Assembly: GCA_045113315.1 (NCBI GenBank)
Contig: JBGUIX010000014.1
Coordinates: 1-64,000, forward strand
Direction of reading: 5' to 3'
Length of the DNA stretch: 64,000 nt
From: RUG13091 sp045113315
GTDB taxonomy: Bacteria; Bacillota_I; Bacilli_A; RFN20; CAG-826
This document shows positions 1 to 6,771 of the stretch, piece after piece. The translations under genes were made by a program, and so were the position numbers. The notes beneath the pieces were generated by a model. It saw only the letters and a list, made by a program, of their open reading frames with translations. It was not told the DNA's origin and did not search any database. Numbering within the stretch: the stretch's first letter is position 1; each line of letters starts with the position of its first letter.

Positions 1-995
1 AAGGCATTATCACAAACGAAAAGTATTGTGGTGACTTATTACTTCAAAAAAGTGTTACCATCGATTTCCTAAACCATAAAAGGGTAAAAAATGAGGGTAT
101 TGAAGAACAGGTCTACATCAAAAACAACCATGAACCTATCGTTTCTAGAGAAATCTGGGAAAAAGCCCAATTAATTTATGCTCGTAATAGAGAAAAGTTT
201 AGAGGGACAAATCCAGATTCACGTAAATACGCATCTCAATATCCACTAAGTGGTATGCTTGTCTGCCTTGAGTGTGGTGATACCTTTAAAAGAAGACATT
301 GGACACAAGGATATGCAACACCACGAATTATGTTTCAATGTAATGGCTATGTTCTAAACTACGCAGAAGACAAATGTGGAGCCAAGCCAATTAGTGAAGA
401 CATTGTTCTTAAAACCACCGTTGAAGTTATCAATAGAGTCTACTTTGATAAAGGCAAAGCTCTAACTAAATTAATGAACAATATCGCCTTGCATACTGAG
501 GCTGGCAACATCCAAGAACAAATTGATGACCTCAAAAGAGAAAAAGAGTCTCTAGAGGATGAAATCAGTGATGTTATTACAAAGAAACAAAACACGATGG
601 ATGAAATCGAAAAGATAGTCTTAGAAAAGCAATATAAAGAACGCATCATCGATTACCGTGAATTAGATATGAAGATTAGCGATCTAGAGTGCAAAGCTAG
701 AGAAACTGAATTATCTAAACTTCGCTTATTAGATATGAGCAAGAATATAGGCGGTCAAAGACTCACAGTAGAAACGCTCACTAAACCAATCGTTAATACA
801 TGTCTACAAGCCATTATCGTCGTTAACAGACACGAGCTTGTATTCGTCCTTCCGAATAATGAAAAAGCCAACTACCTCTACATCAAAGAAAAGAGAGCAA
901 GTTTGGTTCAACACACACCACTTTTAGAAGGGGACGTGACATTAGAAAGAAGGTATAGGAATGAGCATCTACATTACAAAGTTGTCATGGTATAA
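1..995 (+). CDS. Large serine recombinase, C-terminal part (5' end outside window)
   Basis: The reading frame is open from base 3, so the gene enters from the left edge; the ATG at 255 is internal. The visible part begins in the 'Recombinase' domain (GIITNEKYCGDLLLQKSVT, then a stretch ending NNHEPIVSREIWEKAQ). It continues into the recombinase zinc ribbon (CLECG near base 265, then C-x(n)-CGAK) and a long coiled coil (about bases 500-720). That order is typical of large serine integrases/transposases of the TnpX/phiC31 type. The N-terminal catalytic resolvase domain is not in the window. Such enzymes integrate and excise phages and conjugative or mobilizable elements, so a mobile element probably lies to the left. 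It ends at a bidirectional terminator facing the minus-strand exonuclease gene. Confidence 0.9.
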   Translation, partial: GIITNEKYCGDLLLQKSVTIDFLNHKRVKNEGIEEQVYIKNNHEPIVSREIWEKAQLIYARNREKFRGTNPDSRKYASQYPLSGMLVCLECGDTFKRRHWTQGYATPRIMFQCNGYVLNYAEDKCGAKPISEDIVLKTTVEVINRVYFDKGKALTKLMNNIALHTEAGNIQEQIDDLKREKESLEDEISDVITKKQNTMDEIEKIVLEKQYKERIIDYRELDMKISDLECKARETELSKLRLLDMSKNIGGQRLTVETLTKPIVNTCLQAIIVVNRHELVFVLPNNEKANYLYIKEKRASLVQHTPLLEGDVTLERRYRNEHLHYKVVMV

Positions 996-1002
996 GACAT
1001 AA

Positions 1003-1048
1003 AAAAGACCTGTTTTGCTACCAAACACGGCAGTTCTGCAGGTCTTTT
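1003..1048. terminator. Bidirectional rho-independent terminator
   Basis: AAAAGACCTG (1003-1012) pairs with CAGGTCTTTT (1039-1048). On the minus strand it is followed by a run of T, and on the plus strand by a T-rich stretch. It lies between the convergent recombinase and exonuclease genes and can serve both. Confidence 0.8.
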
Positions 1049-1051
1049 ACT

Positions 1052-2002
1052 TTATTTTGTAATTGTTGATAGGAATTCTTGATAGGTAAGCACCTGTCCA
1101 TCAAATGGATGCTTAAAGCTTTTAAGAATCTCTTCTTTATTCTTATCATCATAGACAATGAAGAAGTCGCTCTTACTAATTTTATTGCAGAGAATTCCGT
1201 TCTTACTTTGAATGAGATTGATGGTAACTTTTAGAGCATTTAAATCTGCTTTAAGCTCACCACTAATGTTGTATCTTCTTCCAACATTTTCTGGTTTATC
1301 TAATTCAGATTCATCAACCGCTAATGAGTTATATAGTTCATGGCCAGCGGTTTTGAGTCTTTTCTTTTTCTCTCTATGAACGAATTTATCCATCCATTCA
1401 ATTGAGTTTGTTCTAGCGAATTGAGATTCTTTTAAGAGTGTTTTGGAATCCATCTTAGTTAGGATACATATGGCTTCAAAGATTAATCTCTCCATTTCGG
1501 CATCATCTCTAGATAGATGTTCTTGTAATCTGACTACGGAGTTAGGACCAACGATTGTCTGGCATGCTTTATGCAATGACATTTGGCCTTTCTTTTCTAG
1601 ATAAGCCGCTACAAGTTTTTGAACGTCATAACATTCATAGTTGTATGGTTGTAATTTGTATCTCTTACAAGCGTGATAGAGATGAGGGATGTCGTTATCC
1701 ATTGAATAGGCGAAGCAGATTGTATCAGGATCTTCGACCAATTCTTTAATCTTCTTGTAGAAATAAGGAAATACTGGTTGCTCGAAGTAATAGTCATATT
1801 CATATGCTAACTCTAAGTCTTTTTCATGCTTGCGACCTTTTAGATAGAATCTTGACTCTCTTCCTTTACCAGGAGACATTGGAATATCACCAGTTTTCAT
1901 GACTAGGAAGTTTTCATCGGTGAGAACATAGCCAAACTCACACATTTTTCCAACGCCATTGAAACAGTTGGAACATTCGATATCGAAGAATAAGTATTTC
2001 AT
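1052..2002 (-). CDS. DEDDh-family 3'-5' exonuclease with BRCT-like C-terminus
   Basis: A 316-residue protein whose first half has the DnaQ-like exonuclease signature: FFDIECSN at residues 5-12 (ExoI, D-x-E), FAYSMDNDIPH (ExoII Asp region) and HLSRDDAEM (ExoIII, H-x4-D). The last 80 residues (GELKADLNALK, then NGILCNKISKSDFFIVYDD and LTYQEFL) resemble a BRCT repeat, as in other DnaQ-BRCT fusions; this part is less certain. Expected role: removal of 3' nucleotides in repair or RNA/DNA turnover. It directly abuts the unknown gene upstream, whose stop codon overlaps its start at base 2002, so the two are probably translated together. The pairing and the recombinase next door suggest accessory DNA. 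Confidence 0.75.
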   Translation of the reverse strand: MKYLFFDIECSNCFNGVGKMCEFGYVLTDENFLVMKTGDIPMSPGKGRESRFYLKGRKHEKDLELAYEYDYYFEQPVFPYFYKKIKELVEDPDTICFAYSMDNDIPHLYHACKRYKLQPYNYECYDVQKLVAAYLEKKGQMSLHKACQTIVGPNSVVRLQEHLSRDDAEMERLIFEAICILTKMDSKTLLKESQFARTNSIEWMDKFVHREKKKRLKTAGHELYNSLAVDESELDKPENVGRRYNISGELKADLNALKVTINLIQSKNGILCNKISKSDFFIVYDDKNKEEILKSFKHPFDGQVLTYQEFLSTITK

Positions 2003-2652
2003 TAGTTGAGTTCTCCTTTCTCACTAGATGGGAGAGTGTAACCCACTACGATTACACTATCTCCATCTTTGTCATAGCACACTGTGCATTGAGTTGTGTG
2101 ATATTCTTTTTCAATTTTGTCATTCACTGCTTCAAGGATTTCTTTGACTGTCATGTTGTCATCGAAGAGTGATTGATCTAGGACTTGGATGTAGAGGTTC
2201 TTACTAGTCCCATTAATTTTAGCAAGCTTCTTAATAGCTTTCTTAACGGTTTCGATTGAATCTTTCATCATCTTTTCCATTTGCTTACCTTGTTCTCTTC
2301 GCCAGGCACTGCTCATGCCCATTGATATGAACTTTCCGGTTTCATCACTTACGATTTCCCAGCGTTTACCTTTGAATCTATTGATGATTTTAAGCTCTGG
2401 ATGCTCTTTCATATATTCATCGATTAATTTCGCTGCTTTCTCGGAAGCATTTAGCATTGCATTTACTTCTTTTTCCGATATTGACTTCACCGACTTCTCG
2501 ATGAGAGGGAGTTTGATTTCACAAATCCATCTGTAATCATCGTATCTTTCAGCGAAGAGTTCATAATCTTCAAATGAAGGGTGGACCTTCTGTATCCAGT
2601 ACTCTACCCACATGATGTTATTGGCATTTTGTTTGATTGTTTTGTTTTCCAT
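2002..2652 (-). CDS. Unknown protein, paralogue of the protein at 6027-6371
   Basis: I do not recognise a named family. The 216-residue product is charged, lacks a signal peptide and has no clear membrane segment. Its middle (IKLPLIEKSVKSIS, then KLIDEYMKEHPELKI) matches the protein encoded at 6027-6371 (VHLPLIEKTVIGIG, then KLIDEYLEENPEYEV), so the two are paralogues; the C-terminal 90 residues are unique to this copy. It is the first gene of a two-gene unit with the exonuclease. Upstream is the box TTTTGGGACA-N6-TTTTGT, also found upstream of the paralogue. Confidence 0.6.
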   Translation of the reverse strand: MENKTIKQNANNIMWVEYWIQKVHPSFEDYELFAERYDDYRWICEIKLPLIEKSVKSISEKEVNAMLNASEKAAKLIDEYMKEHPELKIINRFKGKRWEIVSDETGKFISMGMSSAWRREQGKQMEKMMKDSIETVKKAIKKLAKINGTSKNLYIQVLDQSLFDDNMTVKEILEAVNDKIEKEYHTTQCTVCYDKDGDSVIVVGYTLPSSEKGELN

Positions 2653-2692
2653 TTTGGTTAACTCTCTTTCTGCCGATCTCTTATCGACGTCA

Positions 2693-2739
2693 ATAATGTA
2701 TAACGAAAAAAGATAACAAAACGTATTTGTCCCAAAATA
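2693..2739 (-). promoter_or_regulatory. Promoter with box shared between two paralogous genes
   Basis: Read on the minus strand, TTTTGGGACA-N6-TTTTGT occupies 2739-2718. Its last bases overlap a possible -35 (TTGTTA, 2721-2716), 17 bases from a weak -10 (CATTAT, 2698-2693). The identical two-part box with the same 6-base gap occurs at 6447-6426 before the paralogue, which suggests a common regulator. The promoter assignment is by eye. Confidence 0.45.
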
Positions 2740-2750
2740 GGTAACAAGGT

Positions 2751-3521
2751 TTATTTAAATGATATTTCTTCGTAGCCTAATTCATTAGAAACGCACACAT
2801 GGTCTCCATAAATTGGTTTTAGCTTTTCAACTTTGATTAGTTCTTTAGCAGGACCTTCATCACGTATTACACCATCATGTATGAGCACTACATTAGAATT
2901 TAAATATAATGCGTGATTAGGATTGTGCGACGAAAGAATAATGGTCTTGCCTTCTTTGGCCACATCCTTAAGAATTGATAAAACTAAGTTTTGATTCTTC
3001 ATGTCTAGAGCGGAGGTTGGCTCATCTAGTAATAAGATTTCAGTATTTTGAATGAGCGAGCAGGCGATTAAAACTATTTGAAGTTCACCACCACTTATCT
3101 CACCAAGATTCTTATCAAGTAAATGAGAGATATGTAAACGCTCAGCCATAGCTTCAACGCGCTTCATTTCTTCTTTACCCGGATGTTCATAAAAGGCAAG
3201 AGTGTTTGTAGTTCCATAAGAGAGATATTGCCTCACTGGAATATCGTTTGTGACATTAGCCTGTTGAGGAACATAAGCAAAGATTTTGGATCTTTCTCTG
3301 ATCTTGATTGTTTGAAGATTTTTGTCATCGTATTCAATGATTCCTTCAAGTGGTTTTTCAAGTCCAGCAAGTAGCTTAATAAGGGTTGTTTTACCACAAC
3401 CATTTAGACCAAGCAATACATTTACTGAACCCGGCTTAATTTCCAAATTTATTGAATTTAATACGTTTTTTGCGGCTTTTTTATCATATTTAAAGGATAA
3501 ATTAGATATCTTTATGTTCAT
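2751..3521 (-). CDS. ABC transporter ATP-binding protein, FecE/BtuD type
   Basis: A 256-residue ATPase with Walker A GLNGCGKTT (38-46), a Q-loop (VPQQ, about 84-87), signature ISGGEL (142-147), Walker B EILLLDEP (161-168) and an H-loop (SSHN). This is the normal size for the ATPase of FecCD-type importers of iron-siderophore, heme, cobalamin or molybdate/tungstate chelates. It is the last gene of a three-gene operon; its start overlaps the end of the permease gene by 20 bases, so translation is coupled. It should energise import through the adjacent permease at the cytoplasmic membrane. Substrate cannot be read from the ATPase. Confidence 0.9.
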   Translation of the reverse strand: MNIKISNLSFKYDKKAAKNVLNSINLEIKPGSVNVLLGLNGCGKTTLIKLLAGLEKPLEGIIEYDDKNLQTIKIRERSKIFAYVPQQANVTNDIPVRQYLSYGTTNTLAFYEHPGKEEMKRVEAMAERLHISHLLDKNLGEISGGELQIVLIACSLIQNTEILLLDEPTSALDMKNQNLVLSILKDVAKEGKTIILSSHNPNHALYLNSNVVLIHDGVIRDEGPAKELIKVEKLKPIYGDHVCVSNELGYEEISFK

Positions 3522-4527
3522 TTAACTTCCTCCTTTTAATAATCAAAATCACTACAAATATAACAGTTCCTAATAAGCCAGTTACTGCGCTTAATGGAAT
3601 CTCTGAATCGGTGAATGTTCTAGACAAAACATCGACTAAAATCATGAATGTTCCACCAAAAGTAATGCATAGAGGAATGGTCCTTTTTGCATCTCTTCCT
3701 GCAAGCAATCTAACAATATGAGGAATGACTAACCCAATCCAAGAAATGGTTCCGCAGAAACATACGGATATGGCGGTCAATACTGTCGCAAGAACAATAA
3801 TCAATCCGCGATAGAAATTGTAGTTGATACCCTTTGTTTGAGCTTCAGCCTTTCCTTGATTAACGAGATTAATTGGATGAGAGATGAGTAATAAGACAAC
3901 AACACATACAATCACCACTCCCATGAGGATGTAGTCGCGTTTCATATCTGCGCTTTCAAATGAACCCATAAGCCAGTATGTAATGCTCGCCAATGTGGTT
4001 ATGTCGCTTGAGAAGTATTTAATCATTGATAAGATAGCGGACATGAATCCACCAACAATGATTCCAGATAATAGCAATATGGTTGATGATCCGTTTCTAA
4101 ATAGCTTGGATACCATCACTGTAACAAAGACAGTTAATAAACCCATCAAGAATGCAAATACACTAATCAAAGCAGATGATAATCCTAGAACTATTGCTAG
4201 AGCAGCACCAACAGAGGCACCAGTACTAACACCAAGCAAGTCAGGAGACACCAGTTTGTTCCTGAATGTCTCTTGATATAACAAGCCTGATAAAGATAGT
4301 CCGATACCAACAAATGCTGCCATTATGGTTCTAGGAAATCTTAGATTCACTATGATGCTTCTTTGAGTATCTAAAGCGCTATCACTAGTGAAGATAGCTT
4401 TAAAGAAATCGTCAATTGCGATTTTATATCTTCCTAGCATTAATGCTAAAGCGAAGACAACAACGAAAACCGCTATCGATATTCCGAATGATATCCAAGT
4501 CCTTCTTTTTAAGACTTTCTCATTCAT
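3502..4527 (-). CDS. FecCD-family ABC transporter permease
   Basis: A 341-residue hydrophobic protein with the hallmarks of FecCD/BtuC permeases: LRFPRTIMAAFVGIGLSLSG near residue 62, then GVSTGASVGAALAI, FCGTISWIGLVIPHIVRLL and a C-terminal ITFGGTFMILVDVLSR. About ten transmembrane segments are expected, forming a homodimeric channel. Its start overlaps the stop of the binding-protein gene at base 4527 (TAATG), giving translational coupling. The family moves metal chelates and vitamin B12; some members move molybdate. No paralogous second permease is present, so the channel should be a homodimer. Confidence 0.92.
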   Translation of the reverse strand: MNEKVLKRRTWISFGISIAVFVVVFALALMLGRYKIAIDDFFKAIFTSDSALDTQRSIIVNLRFPRTIMAAFVGIGLSLSGLLYQETFRNKLVSPDLLGVSTGASVGAALAIVLGLSSALISVFAFLMGLLTVFVTVMVSKLFRNGSSTILLLSGIIVGGFMSAILSMIKYFSSDITTLASITYWLMGSFESADMKRDYILMGVVIVCVVVLLLISHPINLVNQGKAEAQTKGINYNFYRGLIIVLATVLTAISVCFCGTISWIGLVIPHIVRLLAGRDAKRTIPLCITFGGTFMILVDVLSRTFTDSEIPLSAVTGLLGTVIFVVILIIKRRKLNEHKDI

Positions 4528-5591
4528 TAGTATAACGAGCCACCTTCTGGATTAAGTCCATTGAGCATATAAGAAACTTGATCATCAGTTACGTCAGTTC
4601 CAAAATACTCTTTAACGGTTGTTTTAACCATGCTTGAAATATCATATGAGAAATACTCAGGGTAAATCTTATTAGCTTGGTCATAGAAGAATATTGGAGT
4701 CATAGCGGATAATTGTTCAAAAGCAGTAAATCCGATTGGGATGTTATAGACTTTATTGTTTTTGACCGCATCTAAATTAACATAGGGTTCTTCTGTTTTG
4801 AGAGCATTGATGTTTTTGTTTTGATATTGACCACCACATACAAAGATATCTGGGTTTTGAGATACGATTTCTTCTTTGGAAGGTTGATTTGTTGTTAAGG
4901 ACGCGCCGATAAAATCAAATCCTAAAGATCTATATGCGTATTCAGTGAAAGATCCTTGGGTGTCAGTATAACCAACACCTTTATCTTTATCTCCACGGAC
5001 ATAAAATACTTTCTTTTTGGTTATATCGTGCTTAGCTAGCTCAGTAGTTACTTCACTAATTGCGGTTGTGACTTTGTTTTCCCAAGCTGCTGCTTTTGCT
5101 TTGATATCATCGCCGTCCCAAATCTTAGTGACTAATTGAGATAAGAACGTAACATAATTATCAAATGTTGGATTTCCATATAAGGAAACACATAAAGCAG
5201 GCACACCGTGTGCGTTTAAATCATCAGCAATGTACTTTTCGGGAGCGAATACTAAATCCACCCCTCTTGATAAGAAGAGCTCACTGCTATTCTGATACTC
5301 ATATACATAATGATTTTTACTTTCTGGGTAAATAAGAGGTACCCAATCATTATTTAATGTGCCCTTATAAGCTCCATCAATTTTATCTCCAAGACCATAT
5401 GCTACTAATAAGTCATATGTTGTTCTTGAGACACAAGCTACCTTTTTAGGGTTTTTGTTGATGGTTATGGTTGTGCCGACCATATCGGTTACAGATATTT
5501 GTTCTTGTTTTTCACCTTTATTAGAGCAACCTGTAATAGCTCCAATTGAGGCAAGTGCTACTAAGAGTGGCACGAATGTCTTTTTATACAT
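4527..5591 (-). CDS. Substrate-binding lipoprotein of metal/cofactor ABC importer
   Basis: A 354-residue lipoprotein with signal peptide and lipobox (SIGAITGC, Cys 22). The mature protein has the BtuF/FhuD-type fold signature: KKVACVSRTTYDLLVAYGLG near residue 50, RGVDLVFAPEKY, then HGVPALCVSLYG and PDIFVCGGQYQ. It is the first gene of the operon with the permease and ATPase and delivers ligand to the permease at the outer face of the membrane. Ligand is unknown: iron chelate, heme, cobalamin or molybdate are all possible. The window encodes two molybdenum hydroxylases, so molybdate or tungstate is a reasonable guess, but this is inference only. A good Shine-Dalgarno site (AAAGGGA) precedes the ATG. 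Confidence 0.88.
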   Translation of the reverse strand: MYKKTFVPLLVALASIGAITGCSNKGEKQEQISVTDMVGTTITINKNPKKVACVSRTTYDLLVAYGLGDKIDGAYKGTLNNDWVPLIYPESKNHYVYEYQNSSELFLSRGVDLVFAPEKYIADDLNAHGVPALCVSLYGNPTFDNYVTFLSQLVTKIWDGDDIKAKAAAWENKVTTAISEVTTELAKHDITKKKVFYVRGDKDKGVGYTDTQGSFTEYAYRSLGFDFIGASLTTNQPSKEEIVSQNPDIFVCGGQYQNKNINALKTEEPYVNLDAVKNNKVYNIPIGFTAFEQLSAMTPIFFYDQANKIYPEYFSYDISSMVKTTVKEYFGTDVTDDQVSYMLNGLNPEGGSLY

Positions 5592-5594
5592 AAA

Positions 5595-5699
5595 AGAGTC
5601 CCTTTCTGGCGATTAATAATTCAATAACCTTATGGCCGGTAGATACGGTACCGAGACAAATAACGTATCTAGTCGTTTCAATTAATTATTAATCTACCG
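5595..5699 (-). promoter_or_regulatory. Structured 5' leader of ABC importer operon, candidate regulatory RNA
   Basis: Between promoter and start codon lie strong alternative pairings, given in plus coordinates. GATTAATAATT (5611-5621) pairs perfectly with AATTATTAATC (5684-5694). TAGATACG (5640-5647) pairs with CGTATCTA (5664-5671). CGGTAGAT (5637-5644) can instead pair with ATCTACCG (5692-5699). The last two are mutually exclusive, as in a switch. I cannot match it to a named riboswitch class, and no intrinsic terminator is obvious, so control would more likely be at translation. Confidence 0.5.
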
Positions 5700-5701
5700 A
5701 T

Positions 5702-5723
5702 ATTATATCACATCAATTGATGT
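5702..5723 (-). promoter_or_regulatory. Promoter with palindromic operator before ABC importer operon
   Basis: The minus strand reads an extended -10 (TGATATAAT; TATAAT at 5707-5702). Just upstream, where the -35/-10 spacer should be, is a perfect 14-base palindrome ACATCAATTGATGT (5710-5723). A repressor bound there would block the promoter. A metal-responsive regulator would fit, but which one is unknown. Confidence 0.55.
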
Positions 5724-5740
5724 ATCTCGTTAAGTAATAA

Positions 5741-5830
5741 GGCTTGGCACCCACCCTAACGCCGCTATTAGGATGGAATGCCGGGGTGTAAAAGAAAGGA
5801 GGTGTAAATTTTCAGAAAGGAGGAACGAAT
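5741..5830. other. Intergenic hairpin and duplicated GAAAGGAGG, unexplained
   Basis: GGCAcCCAcCCTAA (from 5746) pairs with TTAGGaTGGaaTGCC (to 5782) in a long interrupted stem with loop around 5760-5767. Just to its right on the plus strand, AGAAAGGAGG occurs twice (about 5794-5802 and 5815-5823), each a near-perfect ribosome-binding site, yet no plus-strand gene follows. It lies downstream of the small membrane protein gene. It could be a remnant of lost sequence or a small RNA. I see no U-run that would make it a terminator. Confidence 0.3.
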
Positions 5831-5850
5831 ATACAACGCGGCTCTAGTAG

Positions 5851-6027
5851 TTAATCTTTTCTAGGAAGACAAGCTACGATGATTAATCCAATAAGGCCTA
5901 AGAATAAGCCTCCGAAGAACCATCCCACTACGCTTCTGTTTTTATATCCAGCGATAATTGGACAAGCGATCATGCTGATGACTGTGTTAATAATTCCTAA
6001 TACTGTGATTACTGGTGAAATTTCCAT
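5851..6027 (-). CDS. Small two-helix membrane protein
   Basis: Using the ATG that overlaps the upstream stop codon (TAATG at 6027), the product is 58 residues: one hydrophobic segment (VITVLGIINTVISMIACPII), a short basic loop (GYKNRSVVGWFFGG) and a second segment ending ACLPRKD. A 70-residue form starting at 6063 would lack a ribosome-binding site, while AAGGAG lies 9 bases before 6027. Proteins with this loop (G-r-s-x-x-x-W-f-f-G) are common, small and uncharacterised. It is coupled to the unknown gene upstream; function unknown. Confidence 0.6.
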   Translation of the reverse strand: MEISPVITVLGIINTVISMIACPIIAGYKNRSVVGWFFGGLFLGLIGLIIVACLPRKD

Positions 6028-6371
6028 TAGCAATAAGCTCCTTCTTGCATTAAGTGAATGCATAAATATCCGTTATCATCTTCTTCTAGGATGTATCTAG
6101 AACCACCAAATGCATCTTTAACTTCGTATTCAGGGTTTTCTTCAAGATATTCATCGATCAATTTGGATGATTGTTTTGTGGCATTATCGATTGACTCTAA
6201 TTTGTAATCCCCAATGCCTATCACTGTTTTTTCAATCAATGGGAGATGAACCACACATTCATATATCCCTTTCTTGTTTAATGTTGGTTCAAGGACTGAT
6301 TGGCCATCTTCATCGGCTTGAGCAATCCAATTCAATGTTTTAATGACTTCTTTTGCTTCAATTTGTTTCAT
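6027..6371 (-). CDS. Unknown protein, short paralogue of 2002-2652
   Basis: The open frame extends to 6551, but its first 52 codons run backwards through the terminator of the XRE gene and are unlikely to be translated. I place the start at 6371 (114 residues, MKQIEAKEV); 6395 is the alternative. The core HLPLIEKTVIGIG and SSKLIDEYLEENPEYEV matches the protein at 2002-2652, and the upstream box is shared. There are no catalytic motifs, signal peptide or membrane segment. It is translationally coupled to the small membrane protein that follows. Function unknown; two copies within 4 kb in an accessory-looking region suggest local duplication. Confidence 0.55.
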   Translation of the reverse strand: MKQIEAKEVIKTLNWIAQADEDGQSVLEPTLNKKGIYECVVHLPLIEKTVIGIGDYKLESIDNATKQSSKLIDEYLEENPEYEVKDAFGGSRYILEEDDNGYLCIHLMQEGAYC

Positions 6372-6401
6372 TTTGTTTTCTGCTTTCTGCCTCATGGCTC
6401 C

Positions 6402-6447
6402 TATATAGTAAATTGAAAAAAATCGACAAAATGAAAATGTCCCAAAA
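6402..6447 (-). promoter_or_regulatory. Promoter with shared TTTTGGGACA-N6-TTTTGT box
   Basis: On the minus strand the box covers 6447-6426. TTGTCG (6429-6424) is a possible -35, 16 bases from TATATA (6407-6402). The box and its 6-base gap are the same as before the paralogue at 2652. Confidence 0.5.
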
Positions 6448-6478
6448 AACGGGACATATAAAAAGTGGCAACCGCCAC
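6438..6478 (-). terminator. Terminator of XRE regulator gene (two stacked hairpins)
   Basis: On the minus strand, GTGGC-GGTT-GCCAC (6478-6465) is followed by TTTTTATAT. A second hairpin TGTCCC/GGGACA (6456-6438) with a T-rich tail follows and merges into the next promoter. Confidence 0.7.
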
Positions 6479-6483
6479 CGATG

Positions 6484-6705
6484 TTACTCGATAACGATTG
6501 CCTTAATTCCGAGTTTCTTGCATAAGTAGACAAGGATATCCATGTCAACAAATTTGTTGTGCTCGTTGATTATGCGACTAAATGCCTTACGGCTGATGCC
6601 GATTTCTTCAGCAAGCTTGGAAACGGATAGCCTATTATCTTTAATAAGCTCTCGGATTTCTTCCATAACATTAGTGGAAGAGCATGTGCCAGTATTGAAG
6701 CCCAT
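6484..6705 (-). CDS. XRE-family helix-turn-helix regulator
   Basis: A 73-residue protein that is almost only a Cro/CI-type HTH domain: IRELIKDNRLSVSKLAEEIG then ISRKAFSRIINEHNKFVDMD, where SVSKLAEEIG-ISRKAFSRII are the two DNA-binding helices. I chose the ATG at 6705 because GGAGG sits 9 bases upstream; the longer frame (from 6726) begins inside that site. It follows the ATPase gene but has its own extended -10 (TGATATAAT, 6771-6766) right after the ATPase stop codon. It may regulate the ATPase/membrane-protein pair or the nearby boxed promoters. Confidence 0.8.
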   Translation of the reverse strand: MGFNTGTCSSTNVMEEIRELIKDNRLSVSKLAEEIGISRKAFSRIINEHNKFVDMDILVYLCKKLGIKAIVIE

Positions 6706-6765
6706 ATAGCAGTACCTCCTCCACACGTTTATTTCTAAACAAAGGAAATACCCACTGGCTCACAT

Positions 6766-6771
6766 ATTATA
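6766..6771 (-). promoter_or_regulatory. Extended -10 of XRE regulator gene
   Basis: TGATATAAT on the minus strand, beginning one base after the stop of the ATPase gene; the matching -35 is weak and lies inside that gene. The leader is about 55 bases. Confidence 0.5.

Noticed and set aside
255..995. A complete gene starting at the ATG at 255
   Set aside because: The same frame is open and homologous to the Recombinase domain back to base 3, so the ATG is internal and the gene is cut by the window edge.
5741..5790. A second SAM riboswitch, because GGTGCCAAGCC appears on the minus strand
   Set aside because: The GGGAC/GCCC and CAACC blocks of the S-box core are absent and the pairing is a simple long hairpin.
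6372..6551. N-terminal extension of the unknown protein at 6027-6371
   Set aside because: It runs through the terminator hairpins and 3' end of the XRE gene, with no ribosome-binding site and unlike residue composition.
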